Source of the DNA: Pirellula staleyi DSM 6068
Lineage (GTDB): Bacteria; Planctomycetota; Planctomycetia; Pirellulales; Pirellulaceae
Direction of reading: 5' to 3'
DNA length: 64,000 nucleotides
Assembly (NCBI RefSeq): GCF_000025185.1
Contig: NC_013720.1
Span: 310,001 to 374,000, forward strand
Below the pieces are notes generated by a model that saw nothing but the letters and a program-made list of their open reading frames with translations, was not told the origin of the DNA and made no database searches. This document shows positions 35,313 through 42,839 of this stretch, one piece after another. A program made the position numbers and the translations under genes. Each line of letters opens with the position of its first letter. Positions within the stretch are counted from its first letter, which is position 1.

Positions 35313-37085
35313 TCAATCCACCTTCAATTCAAAGGGCACTTGCCGGAAGGTAATGCCGTATTGCTCCAATGATTTCGGCCCCAGCCGGCAGGCTTCGCCG
35401 TACACCACGCGCGGCCCTTTGCCGGCCGGATGCACGGGCAGGTCTTGGGCGACGGAATGCGTTAGCACGTTGCCCCCCGCCGGCCGCTTGTCTCCCAATA
35501 CTCCGTTGAACAGCAGATAAACTGCTTTGCCGTGGTGAACGCCCAGTAATGGAGAATCCGCCTTCGCTCGCTTGGGGATCGGCAAGCCGGTTTCGGTAAA
35601 GAAAACGTGCGCCGCCAAGTCGGGAAATTTAACTTCGCCCGCGATGTTCCCCGAATCGTCGAATAGCCCCGCGCCAAGTTTGCAAAATCGAAAGCCGCCG
35701 CCCAGGCCGGGCACGCCAGGCACACCGGCGACTACTCGGCGTATTCGTTCTGCTGTTATTTCCACCGCTACTTCCGGCAGCATTTCCACCAAAATAAAAC
35801 GCCGCTCGCTTCCTTCCGTATCCCTGTTGATTTGCAACACCGCATGTGCCGTTGTGCCACTTCCGCCGAAAGAGTCCAAGATTATGTCATTCGGTCCCGT
35901 GACGTAGCGAATCAGCCGGGCCAAAACTTCATGGTCTTTGGGGTTGGGGAAGACCTTACGGCCTTCGAAGATTCGGCGCAGCAGTTTCACGGACACTTGC
36001 GCTTGTTTCTGGATAAGGCTTGGCATCACCAACAGCCCCGCCTCTTCCTCCTCGCTGCCATTCTCCACCTCTTCCTCGGCCTCTTCGTTCCCCGTTGCCA
36101 ACTCTTCGGGCGTGGGCAACAGGTGCGCCTTGCGGAAGGGCGGCTCGGTATGATCTTCCCTAAACTCCACCAGTCCTACGCGAACCTGCCGTTGCATTTC
36201 TTCGGTTGTAGCGAATCGCCAGCCCGCTTCCGGCACTTTACAGGGCAAGAGTGTGACCGGATGCGGCACGTCGTAACGTGGTCCACCTCCGCCCGGCCAT
36301 GATATGTCCCGGTCTCGCCAGGGACCGTATTGATCGACCCACTTGTAGCGGCTCAGTTTCTTCGATGGATGATTCCTTGGCAGTTCCCGATACCACGCGC
36401 GAAGCTCACTTTGAATTGCTTGGAAGTCATTGCCGTGCCTCGCCTTCGCGGATTTCCAGAAGTCAAAAATCTCTCGTGCGCCTGGTTTCTGCTCACGCCA
36501 TACTGTCTTTCGTTCCTTTAATGTCGCCAAAGAACGGGCGAAGGCCAAAACGTATTCGTGCCCCACTGAAAATAGCTTGGCGTCATTCTTTCGCGTCTTG
36601 TCCCATACAAGCTGCGCGATAAAGTTCTGCGCGCCAAATACCTCTTCCACGATGAGCCGCAGCCGATGGGCCTCGAAATCGTCGATGCTGATGAAGATTA
36701 CACCGTCTTCCGTCAGGAAGTCCCGCAACAGCGCCAGGCGCGGATACATCATGCACAACCACTTGTCATGGCGAGAAAGGTCTTCCCCTTCCTTGCCAAC
36801 CGTCGCTTCAATCCACTGGCGGATTTCGGGGCTGTTCACGTTGTCGTTGTAGACCCAACCTTCGTTGCCAGTGTTGTAGGGCGGGTCGATGTAGATGCAC
36901 TTCACCCTGCCGGCGTAGTAGGGGAGCAACGCTTTGAGCGCCAGCAGGTTATCCCCCTGCACCAACAGATTGCCCGCGTCGACATCGCCAGCCGATAGCT
37001 CCCGATCGCAGCGCAGCAGGTGATACCCCACCTTTCGATGGTGGTTCACCACCGCCGCCTTGCCAATCCAATCCAGTGTGGGCAT
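35313..37085 (-). CDS. Type III modification methyltransferase, Mod subunit
   Basis: DNA adenine N6-methyltransferase that also gives sequence specificity to the type III complex. The catalytic motif DPPYNTG lies at residues 67-73 and the SAM-binding DSFGGSGTTAHAV later, the order of the beta class. A target-recognition region lies between them. The frame is open to 37184, but the family begins near MPTLDWIGK, so ATG at 37085 is used (590 residues). res follows directly. There is no simple-sequence repeat inside the gene, so it does not look phase-variable itself. Confidence 0.93.
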   Translation of the reverse strand: MPTLDWIGKAAVVNHHRKVGYHLLRCDRELSAGDVDAGNLLVQGDNLLALKALLPYYAGRVKCIYIDPPYNTGNEGWVYNDNVNSPEIRQWIEATVGKEGEDLSRHDKWLCMMYPRLALLRDFLTEDGVIFISIDDFEAHRLRLIVEEVFGAQNFIAQLVWDKTRKNDAKLFSVGHEYVLAFARSLATLKERKTVWREQKPGAREIFDFWKSAKARHGNDFQAIQSELRAWYRELPRNHPSKKLSRYKWVDQYGPWRDRDISWPGGGGPRYDVPHPVTLLPCKVPEAGWRFATTEEMQRQVRVGLVEFREDHTEPPFRKAHLLPTPEELATGNEEAEEEVENGSEEEEAGLLVMPSLIQKQAQVSVKLLRRIFEGRKVFPNPKDHEVLARLIRYVTGPNDIILDSFGGSGTTAHAVLQINRDTEGSERRFILVEMLPEVAVEITAERIRRVVAGVPGVPGLGGGFRFCKLGAGLFDDSGNIAGEVKFPDLAAHVFFTETGLPIPKRAKADSPLLGVHHGKAVYLLFNGVLGDKRPAGGNVLTHSVAQDLPVHPAGKGPRVVYGEACRLGPKSLEQYGITFRQVPFELKVD

Positions 37086-37977
37086 TCGACCGCGTTTCCT
37101 TGGGGGCAAATAGTTCAAACCCCAAAGCTTACCCGTCGGCAGGACGATTCGACAGCCTGTGTAGTTGCCTCTTTTTGAGGTCATTCCGGTTAGTCGTCGT
37201 TGCGTTTATGGCCCTTGCTACGTTTCGGCAAGTCCCCGTTTTGACGGGTTGTGGGAATAATGGGAGCGCATTCGTACAGAATCCTTCCTTGGAGAAAGAC
37301 TTTTTCCCTGGGAGTCGTTTGTGTAGCCACTTGCCCGACTCGCGAATGCTCGATTGTTCGCAGACCAGTGGCGGACTCACAGAGACGAATTGGCGGAGCA
37401 CTTCAACGCCGTAAGTTATCACGTGGGCTCTTAATCCAATCATCGCAAAACGTCGAAACCGCAAGTTGCCTGCAGGTTTAGGAAAGGTGACTCGCCCTAG
37501 GATGGCGGAATCAGGCCGGGCCCCGGGCTTGGGTCCCTACTGCCATCGGTGCGACGTGCGAACGGAGGGAACTGGCGGCATACGCAACTGTTTTAACCCC
37601 CCACGTCATTTTTGTGGCGACTGGCGAGCACTAGACCGCCCGTGAACGACAGTTATAGTTTTCGGGTTATTGGGAAACTCGGTGGCGGCAAGGCGACCGA
37701 ACCTAGGGGGCAATAATCTGGCCACCGGAAAGCCACTAGACCGCAGGTTTACCCCGGCACATTTTTGGCCCAAAAATCTTGAAAGAGGCTTTCGCCATGC
37801 GGCGGAATATTCGTTTTGAAAAAGTTCGTTCTCGGCCAAAACACGCTATTCTGAAAGGGCGTGGGGTACGGGGTGGCTGGAAGGACCCGCTAGGGGGCGG
37901 CGGCGACACGGGGAAGTAATTCGCGATGCGAAGGCCTAGCCGCCCCACGGCAGCTAGGCGAGCGCTGGCCGGCTCCT
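37086..37977. other. Non-coding right part of the element
   Basis: About 890 bases without a convincing gene between mod and the integrase tail. The sequence holds several short frames on both strands with poor composition. It should contain the mod promoter and possibly binding sites for the integrase near the right end. No repeats long enough to note were seen. Confidence 0.5.
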
Positions 37978-38284
37978 TTACTTGCCAGCGGTAGCCCGGA
38001 TGATTTCGAGAATCGTCTGGCGGATCGCCGGCGATAGGTTCGGCCAATGGTCGACCACGTGGCGAAGATCGGTTTCGAGCGGATCGACCAAAACCGCTGG
38101 GGGGCTAGGGGAACATTGCGCACCGCTGGTTTGCTCTTGCTGGCCGTGAGCGGTGGCATCGCTTGCCAAGTCATCGCCGGCGGCTGTTTCGAGCCTGGAT
38201 AATTGCCGCGCGCCGGATTTTGCGCCGCCTACCTCTTGGTGATTGTCGCAACTAGCTTTCCAATCAACACGTTGCGCCGATTCA
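37978..38284 (-). other. Detached C-terminal exon-like tail of the element's integrase
   Basis: The open minus-strand frame entering from the right attachment core (SLRESN) continues for 101 codons to a TAA at 37978, with the end LRHVVDHWPNLSPAIRQTILEIIRA. This type of ending occurs at the C-termini of Planctomycete integrases. The frame is the same as that of int over the identical core at the left end, so in the circular element the two would join into one gene of about 522 codons. In the integrated state the piece has no start. Confidence 0.8.
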
Positions 38285-38306
38285 TTCGACTCCCGTAGGG
38301 AGTACT
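38285..38306. repeat. Right attachment core (attR) of the element
   Basis: Perfect 22-base direct repeat of the left core in tRNA-Glu. It carries the T-loop to discriminator end of the tRNA but no remaining tRNA body. Both flanks read as integrase genes: the tail of the resident integrase to the left and the broken older integrase to the right. Confidence 0.92.
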
Positions 38307-38337
38307 GATTCAGCCAGACAATTAGTGTCAATTGCGG

Positions 38338-38364
38338 AAAACCCCGGAAACTCTGGGGTTTTTT
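38338..38364 (+). terminator. Intrinsic terminator inside the older integrase remnant
   Basis: AAAACCCC, a nine-base loop, GGGGTTTT and further Ts lie 32 bases past attR on the plus strand. Its place relative to the core matches the terminator at 27807, so both integrase genes carried a stop for tRNA transcription within their 3' coding part. Confidence 0.65.
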
Positions 38365-38759
38365 CGTTTCTTGCTGGAATGGATTTCCGTCGTTTTCCAA
38401 CCATTTCCGCCGTAGAGCACGTCGGATTTTGCGTCGGTAGCTGATCGGCTCCAACTGCTTTCCTCACATCATCTTCCGTCACTTGCAGGTAGTGCTTGGC
38501 GGCGATGAGTTGGCTCTTCCCGATCCACTCGCAAACGACATGCGTTGGATAGACTTTGCAAAGTTCGGTCTGTCGGGAGGCCCTGAGGTTGTGAAAAATC
38601 TTCGGCCAAGGCTGCAGGCCTGCCCGCTCAACAATCCGTCTCAACTGGAGGCTGCGTCGAGAGTCATTGCTGCACCATTTGGTGTAGTAGCGGATTGCCT
38701 AGAACAGCAGCAAATTGTAGGGGAGACGACAATCGCAAGGAGCAGCCGCCTATTGTTGC

Positions 38760-38847
38760 CGAGCGCCAGGGTTAACCGGGCTGCGGCCAACCAAAGGCGA
38801 TTTTCAGAAACAGCCCGGCCCGCGGCTCGGGTTGACCGCCTTGTTCG
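38760..38847 (-). repeat. attC-like recombination site (degenerate)
   Basis: The two ends form an imperfect inverted repeat of about 30 bases (CGAGCGCCAGGGTTAACC versus GGGTTGACCGCCTTGTTCG). It directly follows the stop of the cassette gene at 38856, as expected for an attC site read on the minus strand. The core triplets are not canonical, so it may be inactive or a Planctomycete variant. Confidence 0.5.
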
Positions 38848-38855
38848 CTGCTTCG

Positions 38856-39548
38856 CTACACAATGTACCCATACGCCTGAAATGGAACTGCGCTGATAGC
38901 ATCCGATTTAAACCACTGCACGATTATGTCATGACCTGCGTTGGGCAATTCCCAAAAGGCATTGTGCAATTTGCCGTACTTGAGATCCTCGGCATTGTCC
39001 TCGAAATAGTGTAGTACCGCTGCTGAATCCTTTTCAATCATCGCGAGATATGGTCGGACGTCCAATTCCATTCGAGCAATGGCACATAACCAACCATCGA
39101 TTTGCCAACACGCCTTCGCCTCGATGACATTTTGGATGACTGCGTTTAGGAGCGTTACTAACGCATTTCGGCGATGCGACGGCCAAGCGTGCAACTGCGT
39201 CGAATGTATGGCTCTCGCTGTGACTTCGATGTCAGGCCACCACGACTCGTCGAGAATCGAAATTTCCAGGATACGCGGCAGAAAGAACAAATAGTCGGAA
39301 ACATCGCCAACGGTCAGCAATGCCGAAGATGCGTAGGAGGCGAGGTCCTCAGACGAAAGGGCGCGAAGTGGTGTTGAAAGCAAGTGAGGGATGCGTTTGT
39401 TGTCGATGCAGCACGGGCATCCGTCGATATGACGCGGGACTTTGACCTCGGAAAACGCGCAGTAGAAGTCGTCAATGGCTTGGGTAAGTGCCAGCATCTT
39501 TTTGCAGCGAACATTCTGCATCACCGACCGCCGCTGGTGATTTGCCAT
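38856..39548 (-). CDS. Conserved hypothetical protein in integron-like cassette
   Basis: About 230 residues from ATG 39548 (the frame is open to 39620, across a recombination-site-like sequence, so the upstream part is not used). A CPCC motif occurs near residue 47, followed by HLLSTPLRALSSEDLASYASSALLTVGDVSDYLFFLPRILE, which I recall as a widespread family of unknown function often met in gene cassettes. No signal peptide or membrane helix. It lies between two attC-like sites on the minus strand. Confidence 0.75.
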   Translation of the reverse strand: MANHQRRSVMQNVRCKKMLALTQAIDDFYCAFSEVKVPRHIDGCPCCIDNKRIPHLLSTPLRALSSEDLASYASSALLTVGDVSDYLFFLPRILEISILDESWWPDIEVTARAIHSTQLHAWPSHRRNALVTLLNAVIQNVIEAKACWQIDGWLCAIARMELDVRPYLAMIEKDSAAVLHYFEDNAEDLKYGKLHNAFWELPNAGHDIIVQWFKSDAISAVPFQAYGYIV

Positions 39549-39550
39549 TA

Positions 39551-39598
39551 TTAAACCAACCCCGAACGGCGGTCCGGTGCATGCGGTTGTTCTTCCGA
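39551..39598 (-). repeat. Short attC-like site between cassette genes
   Basis: On the minus strand AGAACAACCGCATGCACCGG, a short GC centre, then GGGGTTGGTTTAATA. The first half fits the left part of attC sites (ACAACCGCATGCACCGGA type); the second half only roughly. It separates the cassette genes at 39601 and 38856 exactly. Confidence 0.5.
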
Positions 39599-39600
39599 GT

Positions 39601-40032
39601 TCACGATTCTCGGCGAGCAACCGGTAAGTTACTAGCGCAGGATGATTCAGTGGGAAAACGATTCAGGTATTCCCCAAATTCGACCATTGCGGCTTGAAGT
39701 GCCTTGATGACTTTTAATCGCCTAGATTCCTTCAAGAGGTGTCCCGGCAACCGTTCAAACCACCGTTGACTAACGTCGCGTTCAAATCCATGTTCGGTGG
39801 TGTCGAGACGTGAGCTCGGACGTATCTTATGCTGGTAGTACTCCAAAACCGGCTTGATTTGGGCAACGCTACCAAATCGGAAAGTAAAACCGCAGACCTC
39901 GACGCAATATGTCCACACCGGGATGAGTGCTGGATTTGGCGATACGTCATGTGCGGGTAATCCGACATACGCATGAAGATCGAAGTGTTGCGACCAGTGA
40001 CCCTTTCGCTCTTCTTTCCAAATCCGAGCCAT
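39601..40032 (-). CDS. Hypothetical protein in integron-like cassette
   Basis: A 143-residue protein without a recognised domain, starting MARIWKEERKGHWSQHFDLHAYVGLP; aromatic-rich N-terminal half, basic C-terminal half ending in ARRES. No signal peptide or membrane helix. The stop is followed at once by an attC-like site and the start is preceded by one, which is the layout of a one-gene cassette. Function unknown. Confidence 0.65.
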   Translation of the reverse strand: MARIWKEERKGHWSQHFDLHAYVGLPAHDVSPNPALIPVWTYCVEVCGFTFRFGSVAQIKPVLEYYQHKIRPSSRLDTTEHGFERDVSQRWFERLPGHLLKESRRLKVIKALQAAMVEFGEYLNRFPTESSCASNLPVARRES

Positions 40033-40033
40033 T

Positions 40034-40133
40034 GAAACACTTTATCTGGAGAACGACCGAAAAACACCCGTCGCGACGAGGGTGTTCCATCTCGTAAAGC
40101 CCGATCGCGGTCGGGTGCATTTTCTTGTTAGGC
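40034..40133 (-). repeat. attC-like site, left half canonical
   Basis: On the minus strand it begins with GCCTAAC (40127-40133), which includes the TAA stop of the cassette gene at 40128, then AAGAAAATGCACCCGACCG, a textbook attC left half. The right half lacks a clear GTTAGGC; instead there is a GC-rich hairpin centred on CGTCGCGACG. It may be truncated or degenerate. Confidence 0.6.
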
Positions 40134-40436
40134 GTCTGGTGTATCAGAACTGGGGATGAGTCCTCTTCCAATCAGCATCTCGACCAGCCGGGCGATCACC
40201 GGGTCTGGCACCCCTTCGACCTCGAACACCAAGGCGTGATACCAAGGGTTCGGGTGAACGGTGTCGAAGTTGAAGCGGCAGCGATACTGGCCCGGCCAAT
40301 CGGATAGCTCGCGAAGGTCGTCGCCCATGTCATCGCCCGCGTTGTCAAAGTTGTCGCGTCCGTAGACACTCTCGATGACCCGCAGCGGCACTCGGATCGA
40401 CTTCCACTTGGGTTGATGCTGATAAACGCGGCCCAT
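40128..40436 (-). CDS. Hypothetical protein in integron-like cassette
   Basis: A 102-residue protein beginning MGRVYQHQPKWKSIRVPLRV, acidic in the middle (DNAGDDMGDDLREL), with the end VARLVEMLIGRGLI. No recognised domain. Its stop codon is part of the GCCTAAC box of the next attC site and its start is 16 bases from the canonical attC at 40452. This tight packing is typical of cassettes. Function unknown. Confidence 0.7.
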   Translation of the reverse strand: MGRVYQHQPKWKSIRVPLRVIESVYGRDNFDNAGDDMGDDLRELSDWPGQYRCRFNFDTVHPNPWYHALVFEVEGVPDPVIARLVEMLIGRGLIPSSDTPDA

Positions 40437-40451
40437 CGACGCGATCCCTTC

Positions 40452-40541
40452 GCCTAACGAATCAAGTTCACCCGCCGCCCGATCGATCGATTTTCCATCA
40501 CACTAGCCGTGTCAGCGGTCGGGTGCAACGGCTTGTTAGGC
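40452..40541 (-). repeat. Canonical integron attC site
   Basis: On the minus strand it runs from GCCTAAC (40535-40541) through AAGCCGTTGCACCCGACCG to GGCGGGTGAACTTGATTC and GTTAGGC (40452-40458), 90 bases in all. The outer boxes are perfectly complementary and the inner arms pair over most of their length with the usual unpaired bases. This is the clearest evidence for integron cassettes here. Confidence 0.88.
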
Positions 40542-40552
40542 CTATTGATGTG

Positions 40553-40981
40553 TCAATCAGTGTCTACGAGTTTCCATTGATCGTCTTCGATTTGCAACTC
40601 AAGATGCCACTGTTGTCCTTTCCGCGCTGGAAGGCTTTCGACTTGCACTAGACAGAATTCGTATTTGTCGGGCTTGTCTGATTTACGGGCGATTAGGACG
40701 TCTTCACCTGCCTTTTGCGTGATGGCTGCGTGGACATCCGCAAACAACTTTATAATTGCTGCACCAGCTTCACTCTTCATGTAATCGACAAACCGTTTCT
40801 TGTCGATTTGGCCACGTAGATGCTGGTGACAGTGGTTGTCGTAGAATGCAGCGAAGTCTTGCTTAATGAGAATAGCGTTCATCGCCTCAACGGCACCAAC
40901 CGGCGTATGTGTTGCTGCGTTGTTGGTGGGATCCGCCGCGAATGCAACCAACATCGCTGCGACGAAAGAGAAAGATGTCAT
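40553..40981 (-). CDS. Exported hypothetical protein in integron-like cassette
   Basis: A 142-residue protein with a short signal peptide (MTSFSFVAAMLVAFA then ADPT). The mature part, with IKQDFAAFYDNHCHQHLRGQIDKKRFVDYM and a C-terminal QWHLELQIEDDQWKLVD, resembles NTF2-like small secreted proteins in pattern, but I cannot assign a family. GGAGG lies at a good distance from the ATG. Upstream is a lone GTTAGGC core (41002-41008); downstream is the canonical attC. Confidence 0.7.
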   Translation of the reverse strand: MTSFSFVAAMLVAFAADPTNNAATHTPVGAVEAMNAILIKQDFAAFYDNHCHQHLRGQIDKKRFVDYMKSEAGAAIIKLFADVHAAITQKAGEDVLIARKSDKPDKYEFCLVQVESLPARKGQQWHLELQIEDDQWKLVDTD

Positions 40982-41001
40982 TTGCAGGATACCTCCAAAG
41001 G

Positions 41002-41008
41002 GCCTAAC
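41002..41008 (-). other. Lone integron core (GTTAGGC) at the array edge
   Basis: On the minus strand GTTAGGC precedes the first cassette gene by 20 bases. No matching left half is found within 130 bases, so it is either the crossover point of an attI-like site or the remaining right end of a broken attC. No integron integrase gene lies beside it. Confidence 0.5.
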
Positions 41009-41230
41009 AATTACTATAAGGAACTCTGCTTATTTCGCTGAGGGTGTATTCTGCATATCTCAGGGGGGCAGTGTCAATAAAAGCCGAGAAAGATGCGAAA
41101 GGCTCCAACTTATCGCGATTTCTGCATCATCCACTAATTCCTGAATCGATCTTTGTAGTGTGGCAAGATACTGACTGAATAGTTACCGGATTCTTTCGAA
41201 GTAAGGTTTAAGGCAATATTAAACCATTGC

Positions 41231-42082
41231 TCAATTGACAATGTTGCCAGCGACCTTATCGATGACCAAGGTCAGACTGAGATTCACTTGGGTGCGCTCA
41301 CCGGAGATCTGCGGAGATTCCTCTCGAGATTGTTGCCGGTGCATGGCTTGCGCAAGGCTTCCAGGACGCTCGATGAGAATGAGATCGATTAGGAGAACGC
41401 GAGGTTTGGCTCTTTCCTGCAAGCGGGATAGGAACAGCACTTCGATGCCAAGATGAGAGACCTGCGACTTCCCAGCTAGTTGAAACACACGTGGACCCGG
41501 CCTCGAGCGTCTGCTCCAGGCAAACCAGTCGCGAGCGTCAGTCCTTCGATTATCACAGGTCGATATTCTGCCAAGTGATACGGACTCGAACTCCACCAGC
41601 CTGAGTTCATAAGCAAGCCGACCGAGCTGATCGCAACTGATTCCGTTCAAGAGTGGTACCGCATCGACTACCACCACCAACTGATCACCGTCGTTCACTT
41701 CGTGCTGAAGTATGTCTTGCGGATCGGCGAGAATGCCGACGGCGACTGGTATGGCGTTCACGATGATGATCCCTATCGTGAAACAATTATCGCGCAGTGT
41801 GGACTCGGTCACGCGGACAATCGCCATCTGGCGACGGTGTCCTGCAGGAACCAAGCTAACAAAACTGGTTGTTCCGGAATCTTGGCCGACGCTCCCAGCG
41901 GCCATTCTCTCCCTTGACTTAGTCGCGGAGGAGACTGGCACAGCCTCTGTAGCGATAGGCTGAGCCTCGATGAGCGGTTCCGGCTGAGCAAGGCGATGTT
42001 GGGGGAGCACTATCGCCGTCCTTTGCCCGTGGGGTGAGCTGATGCTTGTAGTAGCGAACTGGTTGACTTGGTGAAGCTCCAA
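41231..42082 (-). CDS. Doubtful hypothetical protein
   Basis: A long open frame of 283 codons. The middle (GDQLVVVVDAVPLLNGISCDQLGRLAYELRLV) faintly recalls STAS domains, in which a hydrophobic strand leads to a helix of this type; the rest is unrecognised. It overlaps the end of the gene at 42010 by about 70 bases, so the true start may be internal. Composition is acceptable and the other strand offers only short frames. It could be real, linked to the sigma factor upstream, or chance. Confidence 0.4.
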   Translation of the reverse strand: MELHQVNQFATTSISSPHGQRTAIVLPQHRLAQPEPLIEAQPIATEAVPVSSATKSRERMAAGSVGQDSGTTSFVSLVPAGHRRQMAIVRVTESTLRDNCFTIGIIIVNAIPVAVGILADPQDILQHEVNDGDQLVVVVDAVPLLNGISCDQLGRLAYELRLVEFESVSLGRISTCDNRRTDARDWFAWSRRSRPGPRVFQLAGKSQVSHLGIEVLFLSRLQERAKPRVLLIDLILIERPGSLAQAMHRQQSREESPQISGERTQVNLSLTLVIDKVAGNIVN

Positions 42083-42786
42083 AACAGCCCCTCCCCCGTG
42101 CCATCGCTACGAAAGTGAATCAGGTGGTGCAGCTGCTTGCGATTGAGGCAGCGCACCGTGTCGTTCAGCCGACGTTTCGGATCTTGATCGAGATGCGGGG
42201 ATAGTGGGTCATCGATGCGGACCGGCCAGCCTTCTTCCTCGAATGCGGCGAGGACAAGCTCTTGATTGGGAGCTGGCCAGCGAAACTGCTTGACGATCAC
42301 ATCGCCGACCCACAACTCCCGCTCTAGTGCCCTCCAGCTGGGACGAGTGGCCAGAACGCTTTGACTGGGACTGCGTGCCTGCTTTCGCGCACCACCATCG
42401 GGCGAAAGTTGCAGCGGCGAAATCGGAGGGGGTTTCGTGATTGTCGAACAGGTCGCCGGGAGTGTGGGTAGCGCCGCGCCACGCGAAGAGAGAACAAAAC
42501 GACTCTGCTTCGAAAAGCAAAGCGGGTCGACTGCCTCGAGCGAGCGATGCAAGCGGCCCGCCGCCGTGAGCTGCTGTTGATGTTCGATCCAGCCTGAGAC
42601 CACCAAGAAGCGAAAATCGTTGTGTGTGAGCCCAAAACCTCGCAGCTCACGGTAGCTGGCTGCATAGTCCCATGCGTTCTGCGTGGTGTCGCTCGCGTAG
42701 CTCTGCAGCTCACGCAGTCGACGCAAAGCGCGGCGGAGGCGCAACGGTAGTTGCTGAGGCAACGTTTCTTGAGTTCGCAGGAACAT
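42010..42786 (-). CDS. Conserved Planctomycete protein of unknown function
   Basis: 258 residues. The C-terminal 90 residues (VKQFRWPAPNQELVLAAFEEEGWPVRIDDPLSPH, KRRLNDTVRCLNRKQLHHLIHFRSDGTGEGLFW) match a small family that I recall only from Planctomycetes, with a winged-helix-like layout. The N-terminal 110 residues are helical and basic. A Pro/Ser-rich linker joins the halves. It lies 53 bases downstream of the ECF sigma gene on the same strand, which makes a shared transcript likely. Function unknown; DNA or RNA binding is only a guess. Confidence 0.75.
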   Translation of the reverse strand: MFLRTQETLPQQLPLRLRRALRRLRELQSYASDTTQNAWDYAASYRELRGFGLTHNDFRFLVVSGWIEHQQQLTAAGRLHRSLEAVDPLCFSKQSRFVLSSRGAALPTLPATCSTITKPPPISPLQLSPDGGARKQARSPSQSVLATRPSWRALERELWVGDVIVKQFRWPAPNQELVLAAFEEEGWPVRIDDPLSPHLDQDPKRRLNDTVRCLNRKQLHHLIHFRSDGTGEGLFWSFTKSTSSLLQASAHPTGKGRR

Positions 42787-42839
42787 CGACGGGGGTCCTT
42801 GAGGTTCTAACCACTGCGACCAAGGAGATGCACTCAGGT

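Larger units (their letters stand above)
27773..38306. mobile_element. tRNA-Glu integrative element with type III R-M cargo
   Basis: A 10.5-kb insertion bounded by 22-bp direct repeats of the tRNA-Glu 3' end. Gene order, all on the minus strand, is mod, res, small ORF, unknown ORF, AlpA-like excisionase, prim-pol protein, integrase. Integrase, excisionase and a primase-polymerase without structural or conjugation genes suggest a satellite-like or helper-dependent island rather than a full phage or ICE. The restriction-modification cargo would defend the host. A second, decayed integrase right outside the right repeat shows an older insertion at the same tRNA. Confidence 0.88.
38282..38698 (-). 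pseudogene. Remnant of a second tRNA-Glu-type integrase
   Basis: Minus-strand frame with the C-terminal part of a tyrosine recombinase: RRIVERAGLQPWPKIFHNLRASRQTEL, then VCEWIGKS and the Tyr region KHYLQVTEDD. The catalytic Arg domain and the N-terminus are missing; in-frame reading stops at 38699. It closely resembles the intact integrase but reads the attachment core in another frame, ending LPTGVE. In the original insertion it would have run into tRNA-Glu. It is the leftover of an older element. Confidence 0.85.

Noticed and set aside
41009-42009. Integron integrase gene next to the cassette array
   Set aside because: No tyrosine recombinase motifs in any frame of this stretch; the only long frame shows at most a weak STAS-like pattern.
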